Shown here one piece after another: positions 35,601-48,310 of a stretch of 64,000 nt of DNA. The position numbers and the translations under genes are program-made. The DNA is taken from the NCBI GenBank assembly GCA_025677825.1, contig JAIXMO010000073.1:1-64000 (forward strand), read 5' to 3'. Below the pieces are notes generated by a model. It made no database searches, was not told the DNA's origin, and saw only the letters and a list, made by a program, of their open reading frames with translations. How positions within the stretch are numbered: position 1 is the first letter of the stretch; the number at the start of each line of letters is the position of its first letter. The stretch comes from Helicostylum pulchrum (taxonomy: Eukaryota > Mucoromycota > Mucoromycetes > Mucorales > Mucoraceae).

Positions 35601-38600
35601 TGTTCTGAAGAGTTTGGTTGAAGATGGTCAGATGGTACTTGGTGACGGTCGTCGTATTATCTCAAAAGAATCAGATATTCAAGACAGCCAAAACTATATT
35701 ATGGTACATCCTAGCTTCCGTATGTTGGTCTTGGCCAATCGACCTGGTTATCCCTTCTTGGGTAACGATTTCTATCGTGAGATTGGTGATGTGTTCAGTT
35801 GTCATGCTGTCGATAACCCAGATATGAAATCAGAAATGTTCTTGTTACGTAAATATGGTCCTAACGTATCAGAAGATTTACTTGCAAAATTATCAAGTGC
35901 CTTTACCGATTTAAGAAAGTTAACTGACGAAGGGTTGATCTCTTATCCCTATTCTACTCGTGAATTGGTAAATATTGTACTTCATCTTCAAAAGTATCCT
36001 GAAGAAGGTATCTCCAAAATTTTGCAGAATGTGTTTGATTTTGATCAGTATGATCAAGCGTCTAAAGAGTTGGTGATTGAAATCTTTGAAAAACACGGTA
36101 TCCCTGTTGGTTTGGAATCTGATTTTTCAATGCAGCTCGGTGATGTGCTTTCACTTGGAAAACCTGTCTTGTCCGAAAGATGGAGTCGTGTACCGTCGGC
36201 TACAAAGCAAATTGCAAGCAAGGTCGAGACTGAATCAATTGCAGTACGCGGTGGTTGGGATTTGGAAGTTGGAAAGAAATGGAAAGACTTGGAGCGTAAA
36301 GAAGGTAGATCAACTACTTTCTCTGAGCAACTTTATACCTTTGATATCCCTACTCGTGGTGAAGCTCTTGATATTGCTACTGTCGATGATGGTTCCATAT
36401 TTGTTGTCACCACAAACCCTGTCACTTTGCATTGCGTTGACCCCAGCCATAAACGCTTAGATAGCTTAGATTTGTATGAATATTTCCCATTGCAAAGAGC
36501 TCCTCCTAGACTTCGTATATCGGTTATTCGTACTGCTAATAGAGCTGTCAAGTATCTTGCTTTACACAACCCTTCCAACAATGAATTGCTATGCTGTGAT
36601 TTTGTTAAAAAATCGGTAACGTCTGTTGTCATTCGCGGATTGGAACCTGTCAAGTCCATTATGTGCAATAATTTAAGCGATAATGGCATCTTGATTTTTT
36701 ATCAAGAGGATCAACATGTCATTGCTGTATTGGATTTCAATACGTCTAAACAACATACGTTAACTTTTCCTACTCGTATCAGTCAGCTTTATGTGATCGA
36801 ACCTAACTTTTGGATTGCGCGTGGAAGTCGTGACGCTAATATGTATACTATTACTCCTGATAAAAATGGTATTCCTAACGTAATGGAATCTATTCAAGCG
36901 CTCGGTCAAAACGGTCAAGCTGTTGATGAATTAACTCATATTTATGAACGCGATTTTGAAGCTGGTACCAAGTATGCATCTAATGCAAATGTCAATAAAT
37001 TTGCTTCTATCGTTGAAGGTTGCTCTTATGCAGAATTCTTTGGAGATAAAGGTGCTATTGATGTCTCTTCCTTCCTCAAAAATCAACAGGTTAAATCTAG
37101 TGCTGAGGAACCTAGTAAGAGAGTTAAAGGAACCACATTGTTCTTGCAGAAAACTCAACAGTTGGCAATTATTGAACCACCTGTTGATGGTCGTGCTGAA
37201 AGTACGTTGGATTTATTGAACGCTGTAACTGGACAGGTGTGGCGTATCAAATTGCCTCTTTCTTTCGTTGGTTCCATGTACGTTTTTAACTTATTTTTAA
37301 ATATTTATATAATACCAACATTTTTTTTTTTAAAAAAAAAAGGGAAACACCTGTAGCTACTTATACACAGTTCCAAGTGGAACGCTTTGTTGCTACCATG
37401 ACCGAACTTTCTAATGGTAACCTTGTTACCATGGACAACGCAGGTACAGTTCGTATCTGGCAAGTAAACCCCGATGAAATTTATAAGGCTGCTAAAACTT
37501 GGAAGCAAATGGTTGGTGTAGACCAAAAAGTATTATCTGTTATTTACGAAACTGACCAAGATGTAAGTCTTTTTTTTTTATTTTTATCATTCAATGTTTT
37601 TAAACTAATACACATGTATATTATGTTAGAAGAAACAAATGGATGAAATGTTTGAAGACGCAGAAAAAGAAGCAAAGGGTCAAGGTGGAAATAAGGACGC
37701 TAAATGCGAAGCTGACGGTAGTGGTGAAGGGTCTGGAGGAAGCTCCGGTGTTGGAGAAGGTGACGGAGGGTCCGGACAGGGAGGATCTGGTGGTGGTGGT
37801 GCCAATGGCTCGGGCAACAATATGAATGAAGATGGTCGTGAAGAAGCTAACTTTGAAGATATTGAAAATCTTAAATTAAAAACTACCGGCGATGAACCCG
37901 AAGTTATCAGTAGAGCACAAAAGGAAATGCACGATCAAGCTATGGAAAAGATGTTGACTAAACTTGATATGACTCAAGCTGATTTCCAGCAATATAACAA
38001 GTTTATGGATAACATTCGTCGTGAGGTTCGTGAACTTCGTGTTATTTTGGAAAGTGTGGAGGCAAAAAAACTTGAGCGTGTTTGGCTCAAGAACCAATCT
38101 TCTGGTGATTTAGATGATACGAAGATGTAAGTTTTTATTTTAATTTTAATTTTTTGGCGCTATTTATTAACCTTTTACATATAAAATATAGCATTGAAGG
38201 TCTTACAGGCGAAAGAGCCATTTATAAGAAGAGAGGTGAAGATGATCCTGAACTCGGTCTTTTCCAAGATAAGCCTAAGCGAATGAACTTTGTATTTGAT
38301 TTATCTGCTAGTATGTTCCGTTTCAATACACATGATCGTCGTTTAGAGCGTTCTATGGAAGTAGCTTTGATGCTGATGGAGTCCTTCCGTGGCTTCGAGC
38401 ATAAGTTTGCGTACAAGATTGTAGGTCATAGTGGTGATGGTGCCAATATTGAATTTGTTGTACCAGGAAAATATCCCAAGACCGAAAAGGAAGCGTTTGA
38501 AGTGATTGGTAAAATGAAGGCTCATTCACAGTACTGTCTCAGTGGTGATAATACACTGGGTGCTGCATCTCATTCGATGAAGGAGATCGTTAAAGAGGAC

Positions 38601-38967
38601 TCGGATGATTACTTTGTCGTTATCTTGTCGGATGCTAATATTCAACAATATAATATTCATCCTAATGATATCGCTAGAAGTAAGTCTTTTTAAATATCAC
38701 GTAAAATATATTATTATTAATTTTTTTTTTACGTGTTAGTTTTGAAATCTGATGACAGAGTAACTGCACAAATGATTTTCATCGGTAGTATCCAAGATCA
38801 AGCTGAGCAGTAAGTATTTACATCAGTTGTATTGTCCCTCTCTTTTTAACTTTTTTTATTATAGATTGAAAACGGCGTTAGGAAGCCATGCTCATATTTG
38901 TACAGAGAACAAAGAGTTACCAAAGATTATCAAATCTCTTTTCTTGTCTTCTATGATCAAGGGTTAA
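32617..38967 (+). CDS. VWA8: VWA8-type AAA+ ATPase with von Willebrand A domain
   Basis: Ten exons (32617-32728, 32812-32918, 33157-33242, 33301-33605, 33677-37277, 37343-37562, 37630-38126, 38192-38679, 38740-38809, 38865-38967) encode 1862 aa; every junction is GT-AG and phase-consistent. Human VWA8 is of similar length (about 1900 aa). Nucleotide-binding modules, with approximate positions: FLLGPPGPLRRN (residue 78), LVGTHKGVGKSALV with a canonical GKS (428), and LIGNQGVGKNKLAD with GKN followed by a VVDEADKAP Walker B (766 and 832). A Gly/Ser-rich acidic linker (about 1510-1545) precedes the VWA domain, whose MIDAS reads FVFDLSASM (about 1679). The animal protein is a mitochondrial matrix-associated ATPase; no strong presequence is visible here, so the location is not established. 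The bulk lies in one 3.6-kb exon. Confidence 0.95.
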
Positions 38968-39180
38968 ATTAGAATATTTATGAATAAATTACCAATTTTT
39001 TTATCATTATATTGCCTTTACGTTACCTTTTCAAATACATGTATTACGTGCTCTTTTTTTTTGTAACAGAGAAATTTGCTCACAAACAATTATATTTGAA
39101 TCGTCACAAGATTAAACATACGTCTTTTTGAGTTTCGATATTATTTTTTTGTATCTTTTTTCTTTTTTCCTTAAAATCAA

Positions 39181-42100
39181 ATGGGGAATGGCCTTAGTGC
39201 TCAAGATTTAAAAGAACAAATACTTTTAGATTTAAAAATCGATGTTGCGTTTCCTTTTTTCCCTTCAAACAGAAAAACTGGGTTAAGCGCGTGCTGTGTT
39301 GTAAATTGAAGTTGCTTAATGAAATCAAATTATGCAATAATTAATGTCTCTTTACATAGGTCGATACAGATTGGGTCGAGAGATTAACTACAGCTTATGA
39401 TAACAATGAACAGATAAAACTAAAAAGGCCTGGTTATTCTCGAAAGACAAACGATGCTGGGTCAACTAATTCGTCTCAAAAACAATCCCCAACTGTAAAT
39501 ATTTATGTCACTGTATTATCAAAAGAAAGTACCAACAGGTAAAATGAATAGTTATATATAAAAGTAAATGAAATAATAACAACAAATTTTAATGTACGTA
39601 GTTTATCACTTTATGGATCATCAGATGTTTCACATAAACCGACAAATCAATTAAACACAATGCAGGACAAGTGGCCTTTAATCGAGTATATTCAATCATT
39701 GTTGGAGGGAAAAGGCGCTGACCAAAAGATTGAATCATTAAAGGATAAGTTCTGTGAATACAAACCCATATTTGAGGATGGAGAACAAAATTATGATGTA
39801 TGATTTTAATAGTGATAATGTACACGCTTTTTTTTACTAAATAATCATTATAGTTGTTTATAAATAGAGTACAATCACTTTTATGGCCTAATTGTAAATG
39901 GTTTAAAAAGCTATCATCGCAAGTAGTAGAAGAAGAGGATTATATTACTTTAGAGAAAAAAGTTAATGAGATCGAAACTGTAGAGACTGATACATCCAAT
40001 TCAAATTTACCAGAAGTGTTTACTCTAATCGAAACTGATCTTGCATATTATTTCTTGGCGTCTTATCGTGGTGCTACTTTACAGGATTTAATTACTTATA
40101 ATCCAGGTGTACTTAGTTCCAATCTGAAAAAGTCATTTATTATTTATCAATTGTTACGAGTCATTGCTAGTTTACATAGTAGAGGTATCTTACACGGTAG
40201 TTTAAAGGCTTCTAATATTTTGGTGGATGAAAACTTGTGGATTCAATTGTCTGGAATAGAATTTGAACCCAACTCGAAAGATTTCGGTAAAAAAAAACCC
40301 CCCTTTGTCAAGCAAACTATGATTAAATGACTAATTATTAAATTATAGACTTGGAAAAGTGGTTTTACGATAGAGAGATGTCAAAGATGACAAAGAGTAT
40401 ACCACAAGAACCAATTGTTGTTAGTTGGGTAAAAGGAGAAATATCAAATTTTTCTTATTTAATGGCATTGAATCATTTAGCTGGTAGAAGAGAAGGTGAT
40501 CCCAATTTCTATCCTATCTTACCTTGGATTACAGATTTTTCGGGTGATTCAATTGAAGATGGTTGGAGAAATTTCACGCAAACCAAATTTCGAATTAATA
40601 AAGGCGATGAACAATTGGATTTTACGTTCGACGGACCCGTACCTCATCATATCACAGACATTTTATCAGATATCACTTACTATGTCTATCAAGCCAGAAA
40701 GACACCCGTACCGGTCTTGTGTCAATTCGTTAGATCTAAATATGAGCCAAACGAATACCCTTCTTCAATGCAAAGATTATACCAATGGACTCCTGATGAA
40801 TGTATACCTGAATTCTATACTGATCCTAGTATATTTAAATCAATTCATCCTGATATGCCCGATTTACAAATACCGCAATGGGCTTCATCACCGCAAGATT
40901 TTATTCATAAACATGCTGAAGCCTTGGAAAGTAATTACGTTTCGGCTAATCTTCATCATTGGATTGATCTTACATTTGGTAACGATCTTACGGGTAAAGG
41001 AGCAGTGGAGGCAAAAAATGTAGCTCTACCTTTATTAGCTGGGCAAAATAGTTTCATGAAACACGGTATCATTCAATTATTTAAGGATAAACATCCTCAA
41101 CGTGGGTGTAATTGGAATAGAGCTAAAAAGGAATCGCATATCGTATCTGTTTCGCCTACGACGGTAGAAGATGATTGTTCGGATAAAATTAATTTACAAC
41201 CAGCGACTAGTACTATTATGGCATCGTCGAAACCGAGAACCAGTAGTGTTAGAACCAGACATACTCTATTATCAAATAATAATAGTATGGATAGTGCTAC
41301 TACTGGATTACTTTCGACTATGGTACATTCAGGCTCGGTTTCTGGAACTGTAACTACAAATACCACATCCGCCCGAGACAGAACACCTTCGATTCATTCT
41401 ACAGCCTCTTCTATTGATACTAGTCGATCATTGCCTTCATCACTTATGACAGCATCTGCAGAACCTCTAACCTCTGTGCTTCGTACAGAACCCATTCGAA
41501 TGCCCATCTCAGTCTCCGAAAATTACTTTATTGAAGACCTAGACCTGTTTGAGGATATGGTTGAATTTTCTGCTAAATATAAATCAATGGATTGTGCAGA
41601 AATGTTGATCACAAACCCTATTTATCCTAACCCTCAGCAGCGATTTATTATAGATCCAACCGAAACTATTGAATCTCCTCCTAATCGTTTTTCGGTAGGT
41701 GCTGCGTTTGATATGCTTTGTTTGGGTCAAGTGATTGAAAGTGTATATACGGCTGGTAATTCAAAAGTGGTAGATTCGGATGGTGAACCCTCGGTGGCGC
41801 CGGCAAGTGGGTACTTTGAGGTTGGTAATGGTGACGTTAGCTATGATATTGCTCCTACTGGTAAAGTCAACGTTTCATTGGCGGTTACGGGGGTTATATC
41901 CGCGCTTACATCAGAGGATTGGCAGGATAGACCTACTGCAAAATCTATTTTGTGTGCCTCGTTTCCAGTGATGACGGTACGTGATTCTCGATGCTCTTTT
42001 CCGTTCCCTGAAACTATTCCCGAAATGTACGAATATTTAGCTGCGTTTCATCAAGCTGAATGGTCTAGACGGCTCTACTTGGCTGACAAATGGATTGATC

Positions 42101-45100
42101 GTATATGTGATTTAGAAGATGAGGTATAAACCGTATTACAAAAAAAAAAAAAACTGATGCTTTTTTTATTTTACTTATCTTTTAAAGTTTAGGCGTTTCT
42201 TTTATTGCTGCCAAGTTTCTCTGAACTCTTTACACATGTTGAGACTAGGATTGGTTCTATTAGTTTATTTCCTAAACTTGCGCAACGTTTAGGACCTGAT
42301 AGAGCTCGCAGACATCTTTTGAAAAGAATTATATCTATGTTTGAAGCATTACGGCCTAATATCCCAAAGGTTTTATTTAATCAGAATATTATTTACGAGT
42401 TTGTAAAGAGGTTGGGCATTGCCGTGTTTTTGCAACAGATGTTACCGTGTTATTTGGAAGCGCTGGCGATTCATGATGATACGGGTATGACAACTGCTGT
42501 AACTGCAAATACTGAAAAAGTTGGATCAATTACAGATCTTGCTGGTGATTCTTTAGTGCATATTTGCACGTTGTTGGGTCCCATTTTGACATCGAAACAT
42601 ATTGTAAGACAGCTGGTTAAGATACTGTTTCGAGATAACCAACTACGGTCTTCACTTGTAAGTACTACTGTTCGCATTATTGGCGGGTTTGGGTCTACAT
42701 TTACGGCAGTTCAGTATTCTTACTTGATAAGCTTAATTGATGCGTCATCGTGGGGGACCAAAATGACATTGAAAACAACAAAGACAGTATGTACCATCTT
42801 AACTCTACTTCAAGAATTGGTTCTTTACATGTCTAATGAAGCACTGGTCACCGAATTAAAATCTGGATTTATTGCAACTTTGTATCAATTATTAGAACCC
42901 TTGCCACAATCTGCACTTGAAGATGTAAATGCAATAGCACCGGAACAGCTGAGATTACGTCTAACTATCAGTATGAAAACAATCGAGTATCTTTTGAAAG
43001 CGAGTCAAAAGTTGACAATACAAGAATGGGAATCTACTGTAAGTTTTTTTTTTATAAATATTATTTATAGTTAATTTTAATTGCTTATTATAGATTGTTT
43101 CGACGCTTCAAAAATATTTTTCAGGTTTTTCGATGGATATTTCATGTGAGGATGATATTAAAAACGAACTCTCGTCCTCCTTGTCTGCACAAAAGAGTTA
43201 TCAGGTAAAATTTTAAATAAGGGTTAATATTGCTAAAGGAGGGGGAGGTTGATTTCTAATGTTTGCTGTTAGATGATTTATGCTTATTATCAATTCTTCT
43301 TGATTGTATCTAAAGAAAAAATGCGTCGTGTTATACCCACTAGGTAATACCAAAAGAATACTATAAATGATCTAAAAGGTTAAATATATTTATGATTTAA
43401 GTGATGCGATCGAATCCATGATGTACGACCACTTTTCTTCTAGTCCAATCATTATCCCTGACATTATCAAGCCTACCAGCTCTATTTCTTCATCTCAAAT
43501 TAGCTCTATTCAAAAGAAAGCTCTACCTATCGCTACAAAATCAGAAACCACATCTAATTTACCTGCAAGTAGCAAGTTTATGGCTTGGATGATACCCAAT
43601 AAACGTACACCAACTGATTTAGTCTCGGATACTGATTCCATATCTTCCAAAAAATCATTTGCGTCTTCGTTTAAAGATGAATCTTGTAACAAAACAATTG
43701 ATATTGATGTTAAGAAACTGTATGAGTTTGCAACAAAAAGTTTACATACATTTGGGTACCCACCAACTCCTTTTATTGTTGCAACGGATGGAAATAGTTT
43801 CAATGCAAGTAAAAATAGTATCACGACGGTGGTTACTGCTACCAATACTAATACGATATCGAGTGTTTTAACTAATGGAATAGCAAGTTCAACTTCTACT
43901 TCAATTGTGGCTTCAAGTACCGTCACTTCAATTAGTTCGTCGGTGGATGGAAATACTGGGACGGGTCAGAAGATGAAGGTCAGTGAAATATTTGAAAAAG
44001 GTAGCACCACGTTAAAACCTGTTGAGAAGGATAGGTAAATCGTATATATCTATTAAAGTATGTACAGGAAAGATACTAAATGAAAAATTATATATTAGTA
44101 AATCCAAAGTACCTACCAGTGTCTTGCCTTGGAAAACTAGATGGAAGCCATTCCCTGAAGATAAAAAGTATGTTTATATAAATAAATATAATGTATATTT
44201 TATGAAATATCAACCCCTTTGTCTTTTTTTAGAAACTGGAATCGATTTTTATCTACCAACTCTGAAGAAATGTCAAAATCAATGCAATTTTCATTTAACG
44301 ATTTAAAACTTCGAGGATTTGCAGGCCATAACGCATCGATTCGAACATTTTCTGTAAACGAACCTGCAAAGATTTTTGCATCGGGTTCAAGAGATAAAAC
44401 GGTAAAGATTTGGTCTTTAAATGTACACCAGGGCATTGAAAGTTGGGAAGTCGATCCGTTTTCGGAAAGTTTGGTTACTTATACGGGGCATAGAAGAGGA
44501 ACTATTAATGATGTGCATTTTTTGTCTACGGGTGGGTTAAATGATATCGTTGCCAGCTGTGATGGGCATGTTCACGTAAGTTTTTTTTTTTTTGGTAGCT
44601 GTAACTGGAATTAATCTTTCTTTTTTATTTTTGCTAGTTATGGGATCCGGAAACAGGGACTGGTCTTCATCAATTTAATGCGGGCAGGTCGTCCGTTGTA
44701 TCTGTTAAACCTATATTTCAATCACGACATTTAGTAGGAGGTACTATTGAAGGGAATATCACGTTAGTTTTTCTCCTTTTTTAACTTTTTTATCAGAAAA
44801 TTAACCTTTTTCATTTAATAGGTTTTTCGATGCACACAATTATATACCATTACATACGTGGAAATCAAGTTCGATGATGACAGGTGTCATTCGCGTTATT
44901 GCTGTAAATCAAGCAGAGACTTTAGTAGCTGTTGGGTTTTCTACAGGTGCTATTTCTCTGATTGAATCAAGAACTGGGACTCTGGTAGCAAGTTGGAAAG
45001 GAGGCGATACAGAAATCACATCAGTATGTTGAGTATTAAAACTATCCCGGATGTATATTCTGAGTTTTTTTTTTTTTTTTTTTCGTAGATGAAATTCTAT

Positions 45101-45471
45101 ACAGATGATTTATTATTATCTTGTGCTCCCGCAGATCATCTTATTTGTTGTTGGAACGTTAATCGTTTAGCTCTTGTGAAAACTATACCGGCTGCTCAAG
45201 ATGTCACTTCGCTCGATATTTATAAAGATGAAATATTAACGATTAATGCAAACAACTCGGTTTCTTTTATACCTATTAATGATGATGTAACGTATATAAT
45301 GTTATTTATAAAGGATTTTTGGCTAACTGCATTGTTTTATAGTTTCAAGCTTACTCTTCCAAATTCAAATCTTCTATAATTAAATCCCAAGTAAGCTCGT
45401 TTGGAATTGTCCATACTGATCAATTGCTTTTGTTTGGATGCGCCGAGGGTGAAATATTTTTGTATGCTTAA
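39181..45471 (+). CDS. WDR81: WDR81-like protein: pseudokinase, BEACH and WD40 domains
   Basis: Fifteen exons are proposed (39181-39300, 39360-39538, 39602-39797, 39854-40286, 40349-42123, 42193-43038, 43094-43204, 43273-43343, 43402-44000, 44059-44167, 44233-44575, 44638-44762, 44822-45023, 45089-45286, 45343-45471), totalling about 1811 aa. The exon 9/10 junction is the least certain. A protein-kinase-like region comes first ([20 protein letters not shown], then [13 protein letters not shown] where HRDLKxxN is usual, and SGIEF in place of DFG), so catalysis is unlikely. The BEACH domain follows (residues about 340-560: [28 protein letters not shown]). Then come a Ser/Thr-rich linker, a helical middle and C-terminal WD40 repeats ([29 protein letters not shown]). 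WDR81 works with WDR91 on endosomes to restrain PI3-kinase complex II and aids autophagy. The VWA8 gene ends 213 bp upstream. Confidence 0.9.
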
Positions 45472-46278
45472 ATACTCATTCTGTCATTTTTATAAAATAA
45501 AAAAATAAGCTTGTCTACATGTAGACTATATTATTTTTATTCTGGAATATTACGTACTTCTACTACGGAGTGCCTTATATCAGGTTATGTCATGGCTTCT
45601 ACGAGGGGTTATTCCGTTAATAGGTAATAAAATTTTGTATAAATATGACCTCTTTTTTTCTGATCTTGTATAATTGTATATGATATTTTGAATCCTTAAG
45701 AAACTAGGGGTTTAGAGGAGTTGAAGGGTGCTATGTAAATAAGTATACATTCATACGTGACGGATTTCTCCTAAATAATTGGATGGACTAATATTATTGA
45801 ATGCAAGGGGGAGAGCAAGTCGATTTCTCCTACCGATAGATATATTTATTTCTTGACGCGCGCGCGCGATGTCGATTCCTATTGTGTGAAAACAATGAAA
45901 AAAAACCACATAATTTATTTATCCAAAACAAGGAGACAATAATAAAAACTCCAGTTTCTTTTTACTTTTTTTGACTACAAATATCTCTTCAAGTATGCAT
46001 ATTCCAAAAAAAAAAACAACTACAAAAAACTATGCAACAGCAAGACATGAGTATTATTCACATCCTTTATATATATATTAAACTGTAGGATCAAGGGGAA
46101 ACAGCTTTCAAGGGGACAAGGACTCACTATAAATTTCAATAATAGCATCTTCTTTTAACTATCATCTGACTTATCCTCCGAGTTGATGTCTGCATTTTGC
46201 TCCCCTTTCAATAGTCTATAAATACAGCATTAAAAAAATGTGTTAAACTTTTCTTTCTATTATACAAATATTTATAAG
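45472..46278. other. Intergenic, 0.8 kb
   Basis: Contains the WDR81 3' region (AATAAAAAAATAA soon after the stop), a (CG)6 run at 45857-45868 and the upstream region of the secreted-protein gene. No coding sequence is supported. Confidence 0.5.
45857..45868. repeat. (CG)6 run in AT-rich DNA
   Basis: Six uninterrupted CG units, flanked by GA and AT. It stands out sharply in a window of very low G+C. Confidence 0.95.
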
Positions 46279-47142
46279 ATGAAAACAAATAAATCTATCT
46301 TTGCCAGTTTATTAATTGCTACACTTTCTTTGCAATCCTTTGCCGCCGTTACTCCACCTCCATCTACTTTGGCGTTACAAGCTGCTGCGATGGCAGAACA
46401 GGCTACTGCGTTGGCTCAACAAGCCGTTTTGGCATCACAGGCTGCAGCTGCTCAAGATGCTGCTCAAAGACAAGCTTCGCAGCAATCATCATTACCTCAA
46501 ACATATGCTGTACCTCAAACAGGCGTAGCACCACAAACAGCAGTTAGACCTCAAGCAGGTGTAACACCACAATTTAACGTTACTCAGGCAGCGCCTGCGG
46601 CGATTCCCCCACAAGCAGCAATCGTCCCTCAATCTGCAACCATTCCCCAAGCTGCAACTTTTCCTCAAGTAGCAAGTGTCCCCCAAGCTGCAATGTTTCC
46701 TCAAGCATCAGTTTTGCCTCAAACAGTTCCTTTAGTCAATACATCTTCAATTCCAGTCCAGGCTCCACAAACAGGTGCAGTATCAGCTCCTGTTTCCCCC
46801 TTACAATTACTCCAATGCAATTGCCCTGCCGATAAGACACCAGTTATGTTTGCAGGACTTTGTATCTGTGGATCTTGCGCCAAAGTATCTGATGGAGTGA
46901 CAGTTTATAATAAACAATGTCCTGATAGTAAATTTACCGAATTTAATGCGGGACTTACTGAAAAGTGTAAAGAAATTGAAAATACAGAAGATTGTGAGTT
47001 CTTTAAAAAGTCACCGGGTAATCTTACAGATGATTATAAACGGTGTAGAGATATGTTGGATTCTATTCAAGATGATTGTGAAAATGAAGTAGGATGTTGT
47101 AGTACCATGAAAGTACCTGGTGCTGTAGAAGCGGAAGATTAA
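46279..47142 (+). CDS. Secreted Ala/Gln/Pro-rich protein with Cys-rich C-terminal domain
   Basis: A single exon encodes 287 aa from ATG 46279. The first 22 residues (MKTNKSIFASLLIATLSLQSFA) are a textbook signal peptide with a likely cleavage after FA. Next comes an Ala/Gln-rich helix-prone stretch (QAAAMAEQATALAQQAVLAS). A region of irregular PQ-x repeats (PQTYAVPQTGVAPQTAV, IPQAATFPQVASVPQ) then runs to about residue 185. The last 100 residues carry at least twelve cysteines (CNCPADKTP, CICGSCAKV, CEIEN-type spacing, CENEVGCCSTM), suggesting a disulphide-bonded extracellular domain. I do not recognise the family. The layout resembles a fungal cell-wall or secreted repeat protein. The in-frame ATG at 46240 is less likely because it would bury the signal peptide. 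Confidence 0.8.
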   Translation: MKTNKSIFASLLIATLSLQSFAAVTPPPSTLALQAAAMAEQATALAQQAVLASQAAAAQDAAQRQASQQSSLPQTYAVPQTGVAPQTAVRPQAGVTPQFNVTQAAPAAIPPQAAIVPQSATIPQAATFPQVASVPQAAMFPQASVLPQTVPLVNTSSIPVQAPQTGAVSAPVSPLQLLQCNCPADKTPVMFAGLCICGSCAKVSDGVTVYNKQCPDSKFTEFNAGLTEKCKEIENTEDCEFFKKSPGNLTDDYKRCRDMLDSIQDDCENEVGCCSTMKVPGAVEAED

Positions 47143-47221
47143 AGCATCGTGTATTTTTTTTTATGATTAAAAGAGTTTTTTTTTATTATTATTACTATAT
47201 ATTCGCTATTAATAAACATGT

Positions 47222-48185
47222 CTACTGAAGTAGATCTGCAAAGTAATCTTCATATTCTTCCTCTTTTGATTTTTCATCTTTTTGTTCCAATGGTTGACTC
47301 CAAACGGATTTTGCCTGTTTCTTAGCCTTTTCTTCATCTCCGTCTTCTTCTTCTTCTTCTTCATTTTCTATTAGCAGTAATTAGAATATGTAGATATAAA
47401 TATAATTATAGGATTATGAATGCGCTTACCTGAGGAGCTAGAGGGCCCTTTTTTTTCCTCATCATCATCTGAACAAGATTTGCCACGTTTTGTACGTTTA
47501 GTTTGTCTCCCCTTTTCACGAGATTTCAAAGTTTCGGCCAATCTCATTTGGGTTTTATAGTTTAGTTTATGCGAACAATCCAAGCATAGTCTCACTTTAA
47601 CCAGTTCGTTCTTCTTTTCTCCATCTTCCATATATCCGAAATTAACTTCCCAACTTTTTAACTTGTCTGTCGATTCGCATAGGGTAGAACCACATGTAAA
47701 TTGTCCCTTTCCTGAAACTACTTCCTTTTCGACTCTCCAGCGTAAGGCAATTTTACCTTGTTTGTAAAGTTTAAGCTCACAAATGGCGTACTCTTTAAAA
47801 AGTTTGTCGTAGTATTTTTTGGCTACACGTTGTTCCCAAGTAGAACTGCGTTCGTTATCTTCACGTATAAACCTATAAAAAATCAATAACTCTTGTGGTT
47901 ACTGTTATTATTATTATTTTTTACTTGTGGTTTTCGTAGAGAATATCTCGCTCGGTTTTGTATTCAGAAGGTATTTTGGATTGTGGTTTGAGACCATAAT
48001 GTTGAACATAATCTTTAATCAGTTTTTTATGGCGTGTGTACTATGCATAAAAAAAAGTTTAGATCTTCTTTTTTTCTTCTTATACCAGTATATATATGCT
48101 TTTTTTTATTTATTTACTTTACAGCGTCTGTTCCTCTAAGATTGTTCTCAAAACATTTACTAAGTGGGCGTTTGTTTGAAGACAT
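47222..48185 (-). CDS. FRA10AC1: FRA10AC1 homologue, spliceosome-associated protein
   Basis: Four exons on the minus strand (48185-48123, 48040-47925, 47872-47430, 47367-47222) encode 255 aa, all phases agreeing. The core is WEQRVAKKYYDKLFKEYAI, LRWRVEKEVVSGKGQFTCGS, LKSWEVNFGYMEDGEKKNEL and VRLCLDCSHKLNY, which is the FRA10AC1 family signature; the two cysteine pairs (CGS-LC and CLDC) probably bind zinc. The human protein is found in catalytic-stage spliceosomes. The N-terminus (MSSNKRPLSKCFENN) precedes the conserved HKKLIKDYVQHYG. The C-terminus is an acidic Glu/Lys tail with a Lys/Arg-rich nuclear-signal-like stretch before it (RQTKRTKRGK). Divergent neighbour SHQ1 starts 125 bp away. Confidence 0.93.
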
Positions 48186-48310
48186 TTCTTCACTGCTGAA
48201 AAAAAAGATTTTTTTTTTAAAAAAAAAAAAGAGATGCTGTTTTGAGTGTATTTGAAAGCAGTCAAGAGAGAAAAAAAAATTCTCTTTTTGTACTTCTTTT
48301 ATAAACTGTC

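Noticed and set aside
46492..46704. 70-codon minus-strand Cys/Leu/Arg-rich open frame
   Set aside because: Antisense shadow of the PQ-repeat region of the secreted protein.
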